Source: Bacillota bacterium (GTDB lineage Bacteria > Bacillota > Sulfobacillia > RBS10-35 > JAJYVN01). Taken from it: a DNA stretch of 52,567 nucleotides. This document shows positions 1 to 7,918 of this stretch, one piece after another (positions within the stretch are counted from its first letter, which is position 1; each line of letters starts with the position of its first letter). Both the position numbers and the translations under genes were made by a program. Location: the NCBI GenBank assembly GCA_021797775.1, contig JAJZZC010000011.1, forward strand, positions 1-52,567, in the 5' to 3' direction. The notes below the pieces were generated by a model, which was not told the DNA's origin, made no database searches, and saw only the letters and a program-made list of their open reading frames with translations.

Positions 1-2
1 CC

Positions 3-500
3 CAGGCCGGTGGGCCACCCGCAGCCGCCGCTGCGGCAACCGGGCCGGCGCCGGGGCTCGGTCGCGCGGCCTCGCCTGCGGCGCCTCGTTCCGGCACGGG
101 GGCCGGTGGGCCGCCGCTCCCGGGCGGGCGGGGGCTGGGGGCTTTGAACCTGCAGGTCGAGCCACCCGGCCTCGGTCCGGTGGACATCCGCGTGCAACTG
201 CGCGGGCCCGTGGTCAACGCCACGCTCTCTGTAGCGAGCGGCACCGCGGGCGGGGCGCTGCGGGCCGGGGGCGACTCGCTGCGCGCCGGGCTCGGCCGGC
301 ACGGTCTGCAACTCGGCGAACTGCGCGTCGGGGTCGGCGCGGGAGGGCAACGGCCACCGGATCAGGGCGACGCAGGCTCCGGGCCGCCGGATGGCCGCAC
401 GCCCATCGGAACGCCGGGGGCGGCGGCCCGAGCGGACGCGGCGCGCCCTGCGGCGCCCGCCGCCGGGCCGCGGCGCGGGCGCCTGGACCTGATCGGCTGA
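3..500 (+). CDS. fliK: FliK hook-length control protein, C-terminal part (5' end outside window)
   Basis: The reading frame is open from the window edge and ends at TGA 498-500. Residues around 144-330 nt read LNLQVEPPGLGPVDIRVQ and then a segment with regularly spaced Leu and Gly (GGDSLRAGLGRHGLQLGEL). This is the pattern of the FliK C-terminal domain, which switches the flagellar export gate from hook to filament substrates. The TTG at 144 lies inside this domain and is not a start. The upstream part is Pro/Ala/Gly-rich, as expected for the flexible FliK molecular-ruler region. flgD follows 16 bp downstream, the usual order. Identification rests on motif shape and context, since FliK is poorly conserved. 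Confidence 0.75.
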   Translation, partial: QAGGPPAAAAAATGPAPGLGRAASPAAPRSGTGAGGPPLPGGRGLGALNLQVEPPGLGPVDIRVQLRGPVVNATLSVASGTAGGALRAGGDSLRAGLGRHGLQLGELRVGVGAGGQRPPDQGDAGSGPPDGRTPIGTPGAAARADAARPAAPAAGPRRGRLDLIG

Positions 501-516
501 CGCCGCCTCTGCCCAC

Positions 517-903
517 ATGGGGGTGAACGGGTTGGGAAGCAGCATCAGCGCGCTGTCCACGGGCACGACCGGCACGACCTCGACGTCCACGCCGCCGGGC
601 GGGGCCCTCAACGAGCAGGCGTTCCTGCAACTGCTGGTGGCCCAGATGCAGTACCAGAACCCGATGCAGCCGACGAGCAGCACGCAGTTCGTCACGCAGC
701 TCGCGCAGTTTGAGACGCTGGCGGTCTTGCAGAACATCCAGGCGGAGTTGCAGACCATCCAGAGCGACTTGACGTCCGGTGGTTCGGCCGGCACGACGCG
801 GGGTGGCGGGCATGGCACGGCTGGCAGCGGTACGGCGGCCACGAGCACGAGCACGAGCACGAGCGCGACGGCTGCGGGTAATGGCGGCGGCACGGGAGGC
901 TGA
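517..903 (+). CDS. flgD: Flagellar hook assembly scaffold FlgD (short form)
   Basis: FlgD caps the growing hook outside the cell and guides FlgE polymerisation. The 128-residue protein has the family core at about residues 28-85: NEQAFLQLLVAQMQYQNPM, then an LAQFETL segment. It lacks the C-terminal Ig-like domains of the long proteobacterial form, as in many Gram-positive FlgD proteins. The C-terminus is a low-complexity Ser/Thr/Gly tail. Four in-frame ACGAGC hexanucleotides at 841-864 encode Thr-Ser repeats that could change length by slippage. It lies between fliK and the hook gene. Confidence 0.9.
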   Translation: MGVNGLGSSISALSTGTTGTTSTSTPPGGALNEQAFLQLLVAQMQYQNPMQPTSSTQFVTQLAQFETLAVLQNIQAELQTIQSDLTSGGSAGTTRGGGHGTAGSGTAATSTSTSTSATAAGNGGGTGG

Positions 904-974
904 CGGGGCGCCCGCGGGCCGGCGGCGGCAGCGGGGCGGCCACGCATGGAAGCGGAAAGGTCGGTGGGCAAGCG

Positions 975-2240
975 ATGATGCGCTCCATGAGCGACGCGGT
1001 GTCCGGTCTGCAGGCGCACCAGACGTGGATGGACGTGATCGGCAACAATATCGCCAACGTCAACACCCCGGGGTTCAAGTCCGGCGACGTGAACTTCGCC
1101 GCGGTCTTCGCCCAAACCCTGTCCGCCGGCAGCGCGCCGGCGCTGGGCCTCGGCGGCACTAACCCGCAGCAAGTGGGGCTCGGGGTGGGGATCGGCAGCA
1201 TCAGCCAGAACCAGAGCGAGGGCGCGCTGCAGCAGACGGGCAACCCGACGAACCTCGCCATCCAGGGCAACGGCTACTTCGTGCAGGACATGGGCAGCCA
1301 GGGGACCGGCTACACCCGCGTCGGCAACTTCAGCTTCGACAGCGCGGGCAACCTGGTGAGCGGCGCCACAGGGTTCAAGGTCATGGGCTGGATGCCCGGC
1401 GCGACCGGCGCCCTGCCGGCCGAGAACGCCGCGACCCTGCAGGACATCGTGATCCCGCAGACCGTGACGCATGCCCCGGTGGCGACGAGCACGGTGCAGT
1501 TCAGCGGCAACCTCAACGCCACGCTCGCCGGTTCGACCACGGCCACGCCGGTCTCTCTCCCGGTCACCGTCTACGACTCGCTGGGCAACCCGCTGACGCT
1601 GACCTTCACCTTCACGCCACCGACCACCGCGGGGAGCACCACGTGGAGCTGGTCGGCCGCGTTGACGAATCCCCCGGCTGGCGCGAGCCTCGTCAGCGGC
1701 TCGTCGGGCACCGTCGCATTCTCGACCTCCGGCGCGTACTCCAGCGCCGGCACGACCACCGGTCCCGTCGCGGTGACGGTGTCCGGTGCGGCCCCACTCT
1801 CCATCACCCCGGACTTCACGGCGCTGACGCAGTACGGGAGCGCCACCAGCGCCCAGGCGGCCGGGCAGAACGGGTACGCCGCCGGGACCCTGCAGAGCCT
1901 GTCCGTTGACTCCAGCGGGCTGATCACCGGGCACTTCACCAATGGCCTGAGCGAGACCCTCGGCCAGGTGGCCCTGGCGACCTTCGCCAACCCGCAGGGC
2001 TTGGTGCAGCAGGGCCAGGATGTGTACGTCACCGGGACCAACTCCGGGGCGCCACTGGTCGGGGCCGCCGGCACCGGCGCAGCGGGGACGGTCGTCGCGG
2101 GGAGCCTGGAAGGCAGCAACGTCGACCTCGCCAGCCAGTTCACCCAGATGATCGCGGCCGAACGGGGCTTCCAGGCCAATGCCCAGGTGGTCACCACCGC
2201 CAACACCATGCTCCAGACGCTCGTGCAGCTCGGTCAGTGA
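975..2240 (+). CDS. flgE: Flagellar hook protein FlgE
   Basis: FlgE is the structural subunit of the flagellar hook and is exported by the flagellar type III system. The 421-residue protein starts with the rod/hook signature (residues about 4-35: MSDAVSGLQAHQTWMDVIGN, then NIANVNTPGFKS). It ends with the matching C-terminal helix (AAERGFQANAQVVTTAN). The Thr/Ser/Gly-rich middle fits the hook D1/D2 region. The start has two consecutive ATG codons at 975 and 978 behind a GGAAAGG-like ribosome site. Order after flgD supports FlgE rather than FlgG. A very stable hairpin follows at 2244-2284. Confidence 0.92.
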   Translation: MMRSMSDAVSGLQAHQTWMDVIGNNIANVNTPGFKSGDVNFAAVFAQTLSAGSAPALGLGGTNPQQVGLGVGIGSISQNQSEGALQQTGNPTNLAIQGNGYFVQDMGSQGTGYTRVGNFSFDSAGNLVSGATGFKVMGWMPGATGALPAENAATLQDIVIPQTVTHAPVATSTVQFSGNLNATLAGSTTATPVSLPVTVYDSLGNPLTLTFTFTPPTTAGSTTWSWSAALTNPPAGASLVSGSSGTVAFSTSGAYSSAGTTTGPVAVTVSGAAPLSITPDFTALTQYGSATSAQAAGQNGYAAGTLQSLSVDSSGLITGHFTNGLSETLGQVALATFANPQGLVQQGQDVYVTGTNSGAPLVGAAGTGAAGTVVAGSLEGSNVDLASQFTQMIAAERGFQANAQVVTTANTMLQTLVQLGQ

Positions 2241-2243
2241 GCA

Positions 2244-2284
2244 GGCAGAGGGCGCGGGGGGCTCTTCCCCCCGCGCCCTCTGCC
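2244..2284 (+). terminator. Perfect 18-bp hairpin between flgE and fliL
   Basis: Left arm 2244-2261 (GGCAGAGGGCGCGGGGGG) is perfectly complementary to 2267-2284, with a 5-nt loop CTCTT. It begins 3 nt after the flgE stop. There is no T run afterwards, and the fliL ribosome site follows at once. It may be a partial terminator or a 3' barrier that protects the abundant hook mRNA while lowering downstream expression. Confidence 0.7.
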
Positions 2285-2310
2285 GCTCCCCAGGGAGGAA
2301 GGACCGCCCC

Positions 2311-2739
2311 ATGAAGCGCGTCGGACTGGTGGTCGGGATCGTCCTGCTCGTGGCCGGTGCTGCCGTCGGCGGGGCCCTGGTGCTGCCACGGGACCTGCCA
2401 GCGCTGCACCTGCCCCGGCTCGGCGGCCCGCCGCGGCCGGTGCTGGTCTCCGTGCCGTCCATCACCACCAACCTGGCCGGGGTGTCTGCCAGCCACTTCG
2501 CCCAGGTGGCGTTCACCCTGAAGCTGAGCAGCCCGGCGCTGGCCCGGCGCTTCGCGCGGCGGCAGGCGGCGGTGCTGAACGCGGTCATTGCGGACATCCG
2601 CGCCGAGTCGCTGGCCTCGCTCGGCGGGTCGGCGGGCATGAGCGATCTCGCCCGGGTGATCACGTCCTCGCTGGACGGTGTGCTCGGGCAGCCGCGGGCG
2701 GTGCTCGCGGTGTTCTTTACGCAATTCGTCGTGCAGTAG
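2311..2739 (+). CDS. fliL: Flagellar basal body-associated protein FliL
   Basis: FliL is a single-pass inner-membrane protein that surrounds the stator and affects motor torque. ATG 2311 is chosen because CAGGGAGGAAGG (2291-2302) sits at good spacing and because it puts a transmembrane helix at about residues 4-26 (VGLVVGIVLLVAGAAVGGAL). The periplasmic part shows FliL traits: a VPSITTNLAG strand, an alternating FTLKLSSP strand and a conserved C-terminal region ending FFTQFVVQ. At 142 residues it has the usual length. It sits between flgE and fliM. Confidence 0.85.
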   Translation: MKRVGLVVGIVLLVAGAAVGGALVLPRDLPALHLPRLGGPPRPVLVSVPSITTNLAGVSASHFAQVAFTLKLSSPALARRFARRQAAVLNAVIADIRAESLASLGGSAGMSDLARVITSSLDGVLGQPRAVLAVFFTQFVVQ

Positions 2740-2782
2740 GCGGTGGTCGCAGGCCCATAGCGTGGGGAGGGGACGGGAGCAC

Positions 2783-3781
2783 GTGGTGGATCTGACGGCC
2801 GACGAGTTGCGGGCGCTGCGTGACGCCGTGGGTACCGAGGCGGGGGCGGCCGCGGAGGGGGGCACGGTCTTTGCCGTGCCTCGCGGCGCGCCGGCCCGGC
2901 AGAGCGTCCGTCTGTACGACTTTCGGGTGCCTGACAAGTTTCCCAAGGACGTGTTGCGGCAGATCGGCCACGTCTACGACGGGATGGCGCGCGCCCTGAC
3001 CACCTCGCTCTCCGCCCAGCTGCGCGCCACGGTCAGGGTCGAGGCGCCGCTGCCCGAGCAGCGCACCTACGAAGAGTTCATCAGCGGCTGCAACGATCCG
3101 GGCATCATCGCCGCCTTCGCGGCCGAGCCCCTCAGTGGCAGCGCGCTGCTGGAGGTGGACCCGGAGGTGGCGTACCCCATGATCGACCGGCTGCTGGGGG
3201 GCTCTGGAGAGGCGGGGCACAGTGTCTCCCGGCCGCTGACCGAAATCGAGACGACGGTCATCCAACGCGTCCTCGGGACGATCCTCGCCAATTGGCGGGA
3301 CGCCTGGTGGAACGTCGCGCCGGTGCGCCCGCGGGTGCTCGGCGTCGAGACCAACCCGCTGTTCGTCCAGTTGGCGGCGCCGGGCGACATTGTGCTCAGC
3401 GTCACCCTGACATGCGGCTTCGGCCGGCACGAGGGCCGTCTGCGCTTCTGCCTGCCGCACACCATGCTGGAGCCCGTCCTGCGCCGGCTGCCCGATCGCG
3501 AGTGGAGCCGACACGCCGAAGGCGAGGGCGCGGTGGGTTCGCAACCCGAATTGGCGCGCCAGCTGGCCCGGGTGGTCGTCCCGGTGCGGGTGGAGGTGGG
3601 GAGGGCGCGCCTGTCCCTGGCCCAGGTGCGCGCGCTGCGCCCGGGCGACGTGCTGCCGCTCGGCGTACCCGCGACGGCCTTGGCCTGGGTGCACGCCGCC
3701 GACCGGCCGCGCTTCCGCGGGCGCATTGGCGTGCAGGGCGGCCGGCTCGCCGTGGAGGTCGCGTCCATCGAAGGGGAGTGA
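2783..3781 (+). CDS. fliM: Flagellar motor switch protein FliM
   Basis: FliM forms the C-ring middle layer, binds CheY-P at its N-terminus and sets rotation direction. GTG 2783 (or 2786) is preferred over upstream starts because a GGGGAGGGGACGGGAG purine tract lies just 5' and the protein then opens with VVDLTADELRALRDAV, a degenerate version of the LSQDEIDALL CheY-binding segment. The core follows (YDFRVPDKFPKD, then NPLFVQLAAPGDIVLSVTL), with a C-terminal SpoA/surface-presentation domain. Length is about 332 residues, normal for the family. fliN starts 5 bp downstream. Confidence 0.9.
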   Translation: MVDLTADELRALRDAVGTEAGAAAEGGTVFAVPRGAPARQSVRLYDFRVPDKFPKDVLRQIGHVYDGMARALTTSLSAQLRATVRVEAPLPEQRTYEEFISGCNDPGIIAAFAAEPLSGSALLEVDPEVAYPMIDRLLGGSGEAGHSVSRPLTEIETTVIQRVLGTILANWRDAWWNVAPVRPRVLGVETNPLFVQLAAPGDIVLSVTLTCGFGRHEGRLRFCLPHTMLEPVLRRLPDREWSRHAEGEGAVGSQPELARQLARVVVPVRVEVGRARLSLAQVRALRPGDVLPLGVPATALAWVHAADRPRFRGRIGVQGGRLAVEVASIEGE

Positions 3782-3786
3782 GTGCG

Positions 3787-4287
3787 ATGGGAGGCAGACA
3801 AGCGGAGGCGCCAGGCGTGGCCACCGGCGAGGAGGCGGACCGGGCGCCCGGGCAGGTCGTTAGGGCGGCGGGTCCACCGCCATCCGAGGGGCCTGCCACC
3901 GCGCCGGAAGGGTCGCCGCCGCTCCGGGAGGACGCCGAACGGCCCGCCCCAGGATCGCCGCTGGCCGCCGCGCCCCTCCCCGCGGCGGCCGCCGTGGCCG
4001 CCATGTTCCCCAGTCTGGAGGGGCGCGGTGCCGCCGCGGACATGGCCCTCCTGCTCGACGTGCCGCTGCTGGTGACGGTGGAGCTCGGCCGGACGCAGTG
4101 CCTGGTCCGCGACATCCTGGCGCTGGCGCCCGGGGCCGTGCTGGCCCTGGAGCGGCTGGCCGGCGAACCGGTCGACGTGCTGGTCAACGGCCGGCGCATC
4201 GCCCGGGGGGAGGTGGTGGTGGTGGACGAGAGCTTCGGCGTCCGCGTCACCGAGATCCCGGCCGCGGACGAGGGCCGCGCCCGGTAG
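3787..4287 (+). CDS. fliN: Flagellar motor switch protein FliN
   Basis: FliN forms the base of the C-ring together with FliM. ATG 3787 gives 166 residues: a disordered Pro/Ala/Gly-rich N-terminal half (1-75), then one SpoA domain at about 85-158 (MALLLDVPLLVTVELGRTQ, later GEPVDVLVNGRRIARGEVVV). The CheC-like phosphatase domain that makes Gram-positive FliY is absent, so FliN is the better name. Downstream fliO starts after 29 bp. Confidence 0.9.
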   Translation: MGGRQAEAPGVATGEEADRAPGQVVRAAGPPPSEGPATAPEGSPPLREDAERPAPGSPLAAAPLPAAAAVAAMFPSLEGRGAAADMALLLDVPLLVTVELGRTQCLVRDILALAPGAVLALERLAGEPVDVLVNGRRIARGEVVVVDESFGVRVTEIPAADEGRAR

Positions 4288-4316
4288 ACGGGCGGCAGGG
4301 GTGGGGGTGGGCCCAG

Positions 4317-4694
4317 GTGGGGGGCGCGTGGCAAGCGATCCGCTTCGTCCTGGCCTTCGCCCTGGTGCTGGCGGCCGCGGCCGGTGGCAGTCGTTGGCTG
4401 GCGCGCCAGGCCCGTGGCGGTTCGTCCGCGGGCGTGCGGCTCGTCGGTGGCGTGTCGCTGGGCGGAGGGCGCTCCGTCTGCGCGGTCCACGTCGGACGCC
4501 GGGTGCTGGTCCTGGGCGTGGCGGACCACCAGGTCCGGCTCCTGCAGACCATCACCGATGCGGACGAGGTCGAGGCGATGGTGGGTGCGGCGGCCGGACC
4601 ACCGGTCGCCACCGCCTTCGCGCGGGCGCTGGCGACATCCTGGGCCCGGCGCGGGATCCGGTCGGCAGACGAGGGGGATCACGTTGCGCAATGA
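4317..4694 (+). CDS. fliO: Flagellar biosynthesis protein FliO
   Basis: FliO is a small membrane protein that helps assemble the FliP export-gate ring. GTG 4317 is chosen because it places one transmembrane helix at about residues 7-24 (AIRFVLAFALVLAAAAGG), followed by a cytoplasmic domain with the FliO pattern of short hydrophobic strands (VRLVGGVSLGGGRSVCAVHV, then RRVLVLGVADHQVRLL). The length, 125 residues, is typical. The stop overlaps the proposed fliP start by 11 bp, implying translational coupling. Sequence conservation in this family is weak, so order supports the call strongly. Confidence 0.8.
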   Translation: MGGAWQAIRFVLAFALVLAAAAGGSRWLARQARGGSSAGVRLVGGVSLGGGRSVCAVHVGRRVLVLGVADHQVRLLQTITDADEVEAMVGAAAGPPVATAFARALATSWARRGIRSADEGDHVAQ

Positions 4695-5595
4695 ACGGGT
4701 GGTGCCCCACGATCGCCGTGGTCGGAGGCGCGGGAGGGCGCTGGCATTAGCGCTGGCTGCCGGATCGGGGCTGGTGGCGTTCGCGGCGGCGGCCCCGGCG
4801 GCGGCTGCCGCCCCCGCGGTGGCCACGCTGCCCGCCCTTGGACTTGCCGCCACGAAGGCCGTCGGCCCCAACACGGTGGCGCTCGGCGTGCAGATCGTGC
4901 TCGCGCTGACCGCCCTGTCCATGGCCCCCGCCATCCTGTTGCTGATGACCTCGTTCACGCGCATCGTGATCGTCCTGTCCTTTGCGCGCACGGCGCTCGC
5001 CACCGGTCAGATCCCTCCCAACCAGGTGATCGTCGGCCTCGCGCTGTTTTTGACCCTTTTCGTGATGGGCCCGACCTTCGGCCAGGTGTACCGGCAGGCA
5101 TGGGTCCCTTACCGCCAGGGCAAGCTCGGTTTCACACCGGCCCTGGTCGCGGCGGAGCAGCCGCTCGGGGACTTCATGCTGGCGCAGACTCGCACCGCCG
5201 ACCTGCAACTGTTCACGGGTCTGGCGCGACGCGATCAGGCCCTGGCTTTGGGCGCGGCCGCGGGGACGGGCGCGGCCGCGGGGACGGGCGCGGCCGCGGG
5301 GACAGGCGCGGCCGCGGGGACAGGCGCCCCAGCCTACGGTCCAGGCCACCTCCCGCCGCTCACCGTGCTGGTGCCGGCCTTCGTCATCAGCGAACTCCGG
5401 ACGGCCTTTGAGATGGGGTTCCTGCTGTTTCTGCCGTTTGTGATCATCGATCTGGTGGTCGGCAGCACGCTGATGGCGACCGGCATGATGATGCTGCCGC
5501 CCATGCTCATCTCGCTACCCTTCAAGATCCTGCTGTTCGTGCTCGTGGACGGCTGGACGCTGCTGGTCCAGTCGCTGGTGCTGAGCTTTCGCTGA
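4684..5595 (+). CDS. fliP: Flagellar export gate protein FliP
   Basis: FliP forms the pentameric core of the export gate. TTG 4684, 7 nt after GAGGGGGA, gives a positively charged N-terminus and a cleavable signal peptide (about 1-38), as FliP proteins have. Core motifs are present: LTALSMAPAILLLMTSFTRI, QIPPNQVIVGLALFLTLFVM, and the last helices LFLPFVIIDLVVGSTLMATG. The protein is about 303 residues, longer than the usual 220-260. The excess is partly a run of four identical GAAAGT units (residues about 190-213) in the extracytoplasmic loop, encoded by an 18-bp tandem repeat. fliQ follows after 12 bp. Confidence 0.93.
   Translation: MRNERVVPHDRRGRRRGRALALALAAGSGLVAFAAAAPAAAAAPAVATLPALGLAATKAVGPNTVALGVQIVLALTALSMAPAILLLMTSFTRIVIVLSFARTALATGQIPPNQVIVGLALFLTLFVMGPTFGQVYRQAWVPYRQGKLGFTPALVAAEQPLGDFMLAQTRTADLQLFTGLARRDQALALGAAAGTGAAAGTGAAAGTGAAAGTGAPAYGPGHLPPLTVLVPAFVISELRTAFEMGFLLFLPFVIIDLVVGSTLMATGMMMLPPMLISLPFKILLFVLVDGWTLLVQSLVLSFR
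5251..5322 (+). repeat. Four tandem 18-bp repeats inside fliP
   Basis: The unit GGCGCGGCCGCGGGGACG occurs four times head to tail (5251, 5269, 5287, 5305); the last two copies end in A instead of G. The unit length is a multiple of three, so copy-number change would lengthen or shorten the FliP loop without a frameshift. Confidence 0.97.
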
Positions 5596-5607
5596 GGGGT
5601 GGGGGAC

Positions 5608-5874
5608 GTGACCGAGGGGCTCGTGCTGCAGATCGGCCAGCGCGCCATCTATGTGGCGCTGCTGCTGGCGGTGCCCATCGTCGGCGTGGGGCTGGTCGTC
5701 GGCCTCATCGTGGCGGTCGTCCAGGCCAGTACCTCGATCAATGAGCAGACATTGAGCCTGTTGCCGAAACTCGCCGCCATGGCCCTGGGACTGCTGTTCT
5801 TCGGGCCCTGGATGCTGTCGACCCTGGTGGACTTCACCCGCCACCTGCTCGTCTCGCTGCCCGCTTGGATTTGA
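5608..5874 (+). CDS. fliQ: Flagellar export gate protein FliQ
   Basis: FliQ is a two-helix membrane protein that packs around the FliP/FliR gate. GTG 5608 gives 88 residues opening with TEGLVLQIGQRAIYVALLLA, which matches the length and start of the family. An in-frame GTG at 5599 is the alternative. Two transmembrane helices are at about 13-38 and 52-72. The conserved stretch QASTSINEQTLSLLPKL lies between them. The stop TGA overlaps a TTG of fliR. Confidence 0.93.
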   Translation: MTEGLVLQIGQRAIYVALLLAVPIVGVGLVVGLIVAVVQASTSINEQTLSLLPKLAAMALGLLFFGPWMLSTLVDFTRHLLVSLPAWI

Positions 5875-6725
5875 GCCGCAGGGATCCCGACCGGTGGTCC
5901 GCAGAGGCGCCGACCCGGAACACTCCACGGAGGGAGGCGGCCGCCATACCGATCCTCGCCGCGCTGTTCGGCGGTCCCGGGGCGTTCGCCCTGTATTGGC
6001 TGGTCCTGGCGCGGGTCGGTGGGGTGTTCGCCGTGGCGCCGGTCGTATCGACGTCCACCGTCCCCGCCCCGCTGCGGGCCGCGTTGTCCGTGCTGATTGC
6101 CCTCGCCGTGCTGCCCGCGGCGGAGGTGCATCCGGGGCCCGTTCCGCAGGCGCTTTGGCCATACGTCGGGCTGCTGGCCCACGAGGCGGGTGTCGGGCTG
6201 GTCATCGGCTTTGTCGCCCGTATCGTGTTTTCCGCGGCTGAGATGGCGGGCGGGTTCCTCGACGTGCAGGTGGGCTTCTCGCTGGGCGCGCTGATCGACC
6301 CGCTCTACGGCCAGCAGACCACGGTGCTCGCCGGCTTCTTCAACGCGCTGGCCATGCTCCTCTTCCTGCTGGCCGGCGGGCTCGAACTGCTGGTGCTCGC
6401 CGTGGCCGGCTCGTACGCGCGCATCCCCGTCGGGGCCACCGCGTTCTTTGGCGCCGGCGCGATGCAGGCGGTGTCGGCCCTGGCCTGGGCGATGCGTACC
6501 GCGTTCCAGATCGCGCTGCCCGCCCTGGCGCTGGGGCTGGTACTCAACCTGGCGCTGGGATTGGTCGGCCGGGCGGTGCCCCAGCTCAACGTCCTGGCCA
6601 GCGCTCTGCCGCTGCAGGTCCTGGGCGGGTTGCTCGCGATCCTGCTGTCCCTGCCGGTGACGGCGGCCGTGTTCGGCGCCCTGGCCGGCGAGACCGCGAC
6701 CTGGGTCAGGGGGCTGTTGCCGTGA
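5871..6725 (+). CDS. fliR: Flagellar export gate protein FliR, start uncertain
   Basis: FliR completes the FliPQR export gate. Six or so hydrophobic helices and motifs such as LARVGGVFAVAPVVSTSTVP, GFLDVQVGFSLGALIDPLYG and LNLALGLVGRAVPQLNV are diagnostic. TTG 5871 overlaps the fliQ stop (TTGA) and gives a 25-residue hydrophilic leader that FliR proteins normally lack. The first residue expected from family alignments is at 5946, where the codon is ATA. A strong ribosome site (GGAGGGAGG, about 5927-5938) lies just before it. No ATG, GTG or TTG is near that site, so a non-canonical AUA start is possible. The end overlaps flhB by 4 bp. Confidence 0.88.
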   Translation: MSRRDPDRWSAEAPTRNTPRREAAAIPILAALFGGPGAFALYWLVLARVGGVFAVAPVVSTSTVPAPLRAALSVLIALAVLPAAEVHPGPVPQALWPYVGLLAHEAGVGLVIGFVARIVFSAAEMAGGFLDVQVGFSLGALIDPLYGQQTTVLAGFFNALAMLLFLLAGGLELLVLAVAGSYARIPVGATAFFGAGAMQAVSALAWAMRTAFQIALPALALGLVLNLALGLVGRAVPQLNVLASALPLQVLGGLLAILLSLPVTAAVFGALAGETATWVRGLLP

Positions 6726-7918
6726 GCGCCGGGCACGAGGCGCCAGCGGTGGGCGCCCGACGGGGGTCCTTCGACCTGCAGCTCTTTGCTGTGGAGGAAC
6801 GCGCGCTGCCGGCCACCCGTCGGCGGCGGGAGCGCGCGCGTGCGGAGGGCCGTTCCGCGCGCAGTGCCGATCTCGGCGGCGCTTTGGCGCTCTTCGCCGC
6901 GGGCGTGGCCCTGCTGGCGGTCGCCCCTTCCGCCGCGCTCGGCTTCGCCAACTGGAGCGCGCGCCTGCTCGCCGCGCCGCCGCCAGCGGAACTGACGGTG
7001 GGAGACGTGGCGGTCCTCGCGCGGGAGGCGGGTGGCCTGGCCGCCGCGCTACTCCTGCCGGTGCTGGCGGCGGCCGCGGGGTTCAGCGCCCTGGCGGACA
7101 TCGCGCAGACCGGGTTTGCGCTCTCGCTGCGCCCCCTGCAGCCGGACCTGGCACGCCTGAACCCCGTTCAGGGCCTCGCCCGGCTGGTCTCCTTGCGCGC
7201 CCTGGTCGACCTGGGTCGCGCCGTGGTCAAGGCGGGCGCCGTCCTGGCGCTGGCCTACGGCCCGGTGCGCGGGCTGATCATCACCCTCGCCGGCGGGCGG
7301 ATCGCCCTGGTGGCCGCCCTCGCCCTCTGCGGCCGCACCGCGCTGAGCATCGTCTTCCGCGCGGCCGCGGTACAACTGGTCGCCGGCGGGGCGGACTACG
7401 CGTTCCGGCGCTGGGACATGGATCGTTCGCTGCGTATGACCGCGCGGGAGGTCCGCGACGAGATGCGCGAGACCGAGGGGGACCCGGCCTTACGCGCCCG
7501 GCGGCGCGGCCGGCAGCGCGAACTGGCGCGGCGGCGGATGCTGGCGGAGGTGCGCCGGGCCGACGTGGTACTGGCCAACCCCACGCACGTGGCCGTCGCG
7601 CTCCGCTACGACCCCTCGCGTATGGCCGCGCCGCGCGTGGTGGCCAGCGGCGCCGAGCACATGGCCGAGCGCATCAAGGCGGTCGCGCGGGCCGCGGGCG
7701 TGATGGTGGTGGAGAACCCGCCGCTGGCGCGGGCCCTCCACGGCGCGGTCAAGGTCGGCCAGCACGTCCCGGTCGCGCTCTATCAGGCGGTGGCCGAGGT
7801 GCTGGCGTACGTGTGGCGGGTGCAGGGGCGCCCCGCCCCGCAGGGTGACCCCGTGAGCCCGCCGCAGGCCCGAGACGGGCGACGCGGCGGGGGACGGGAT
7901 GGGGGGGTGGGACGTTGA
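6722..7918 (+). CDS. flhB: Flagellar export specificity-switch protein FlhB
   Basis: FlhB controls substrate switching of the flagellar export apparatus. GTG 6722 overlaps the fliR stop. The protein has the family N-terminus (basic ATRRRRERARAEGRSARS), four membrane segments, and the cytoplasmic autocleavage motif NPTH at about residue 286 within VVLANPTHVAVALRY. It then continues through the usual KAVARAAGVMVVENPPLARA segment. Length is 398 residues with a Gly/Arg-rich tail beyond the conserved end. It overlaps flhA by 4 bp. Confidence 0.95.
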   Translation: MSAGHEAPAVGARRGSFDLQLFAVEERALPATRRRRERARAEGRSARSADLGGALALFAAGVALLAVAPSAALGFANWSARLLAAPPPAELTVGDVAVLAREAGGLAAALLLPVLAAAAGFSALADIAQTGFALSLRPLQPDLARLNPVQGLARLVSLRALVDLGRAVVKAGAVLALAYGPVRGLIITLAGGRIALVAALALCGRTALSIVFRAAAVQLVAGGADYAFRRWDMDRSLRMTAREVRDEMRETEGDPALRARRRGRQRELARRRMLAEVRRADVVLANPTHVAVALRYDPSRMAAPRVVASGAEHMAERIKAVARAAGVMVVENPPLARALHGAVKVGQHVPVALYQAVAEVLAYVWRVQGRPAPQGDPVSPPQARDGRRGGGRDGGVGR

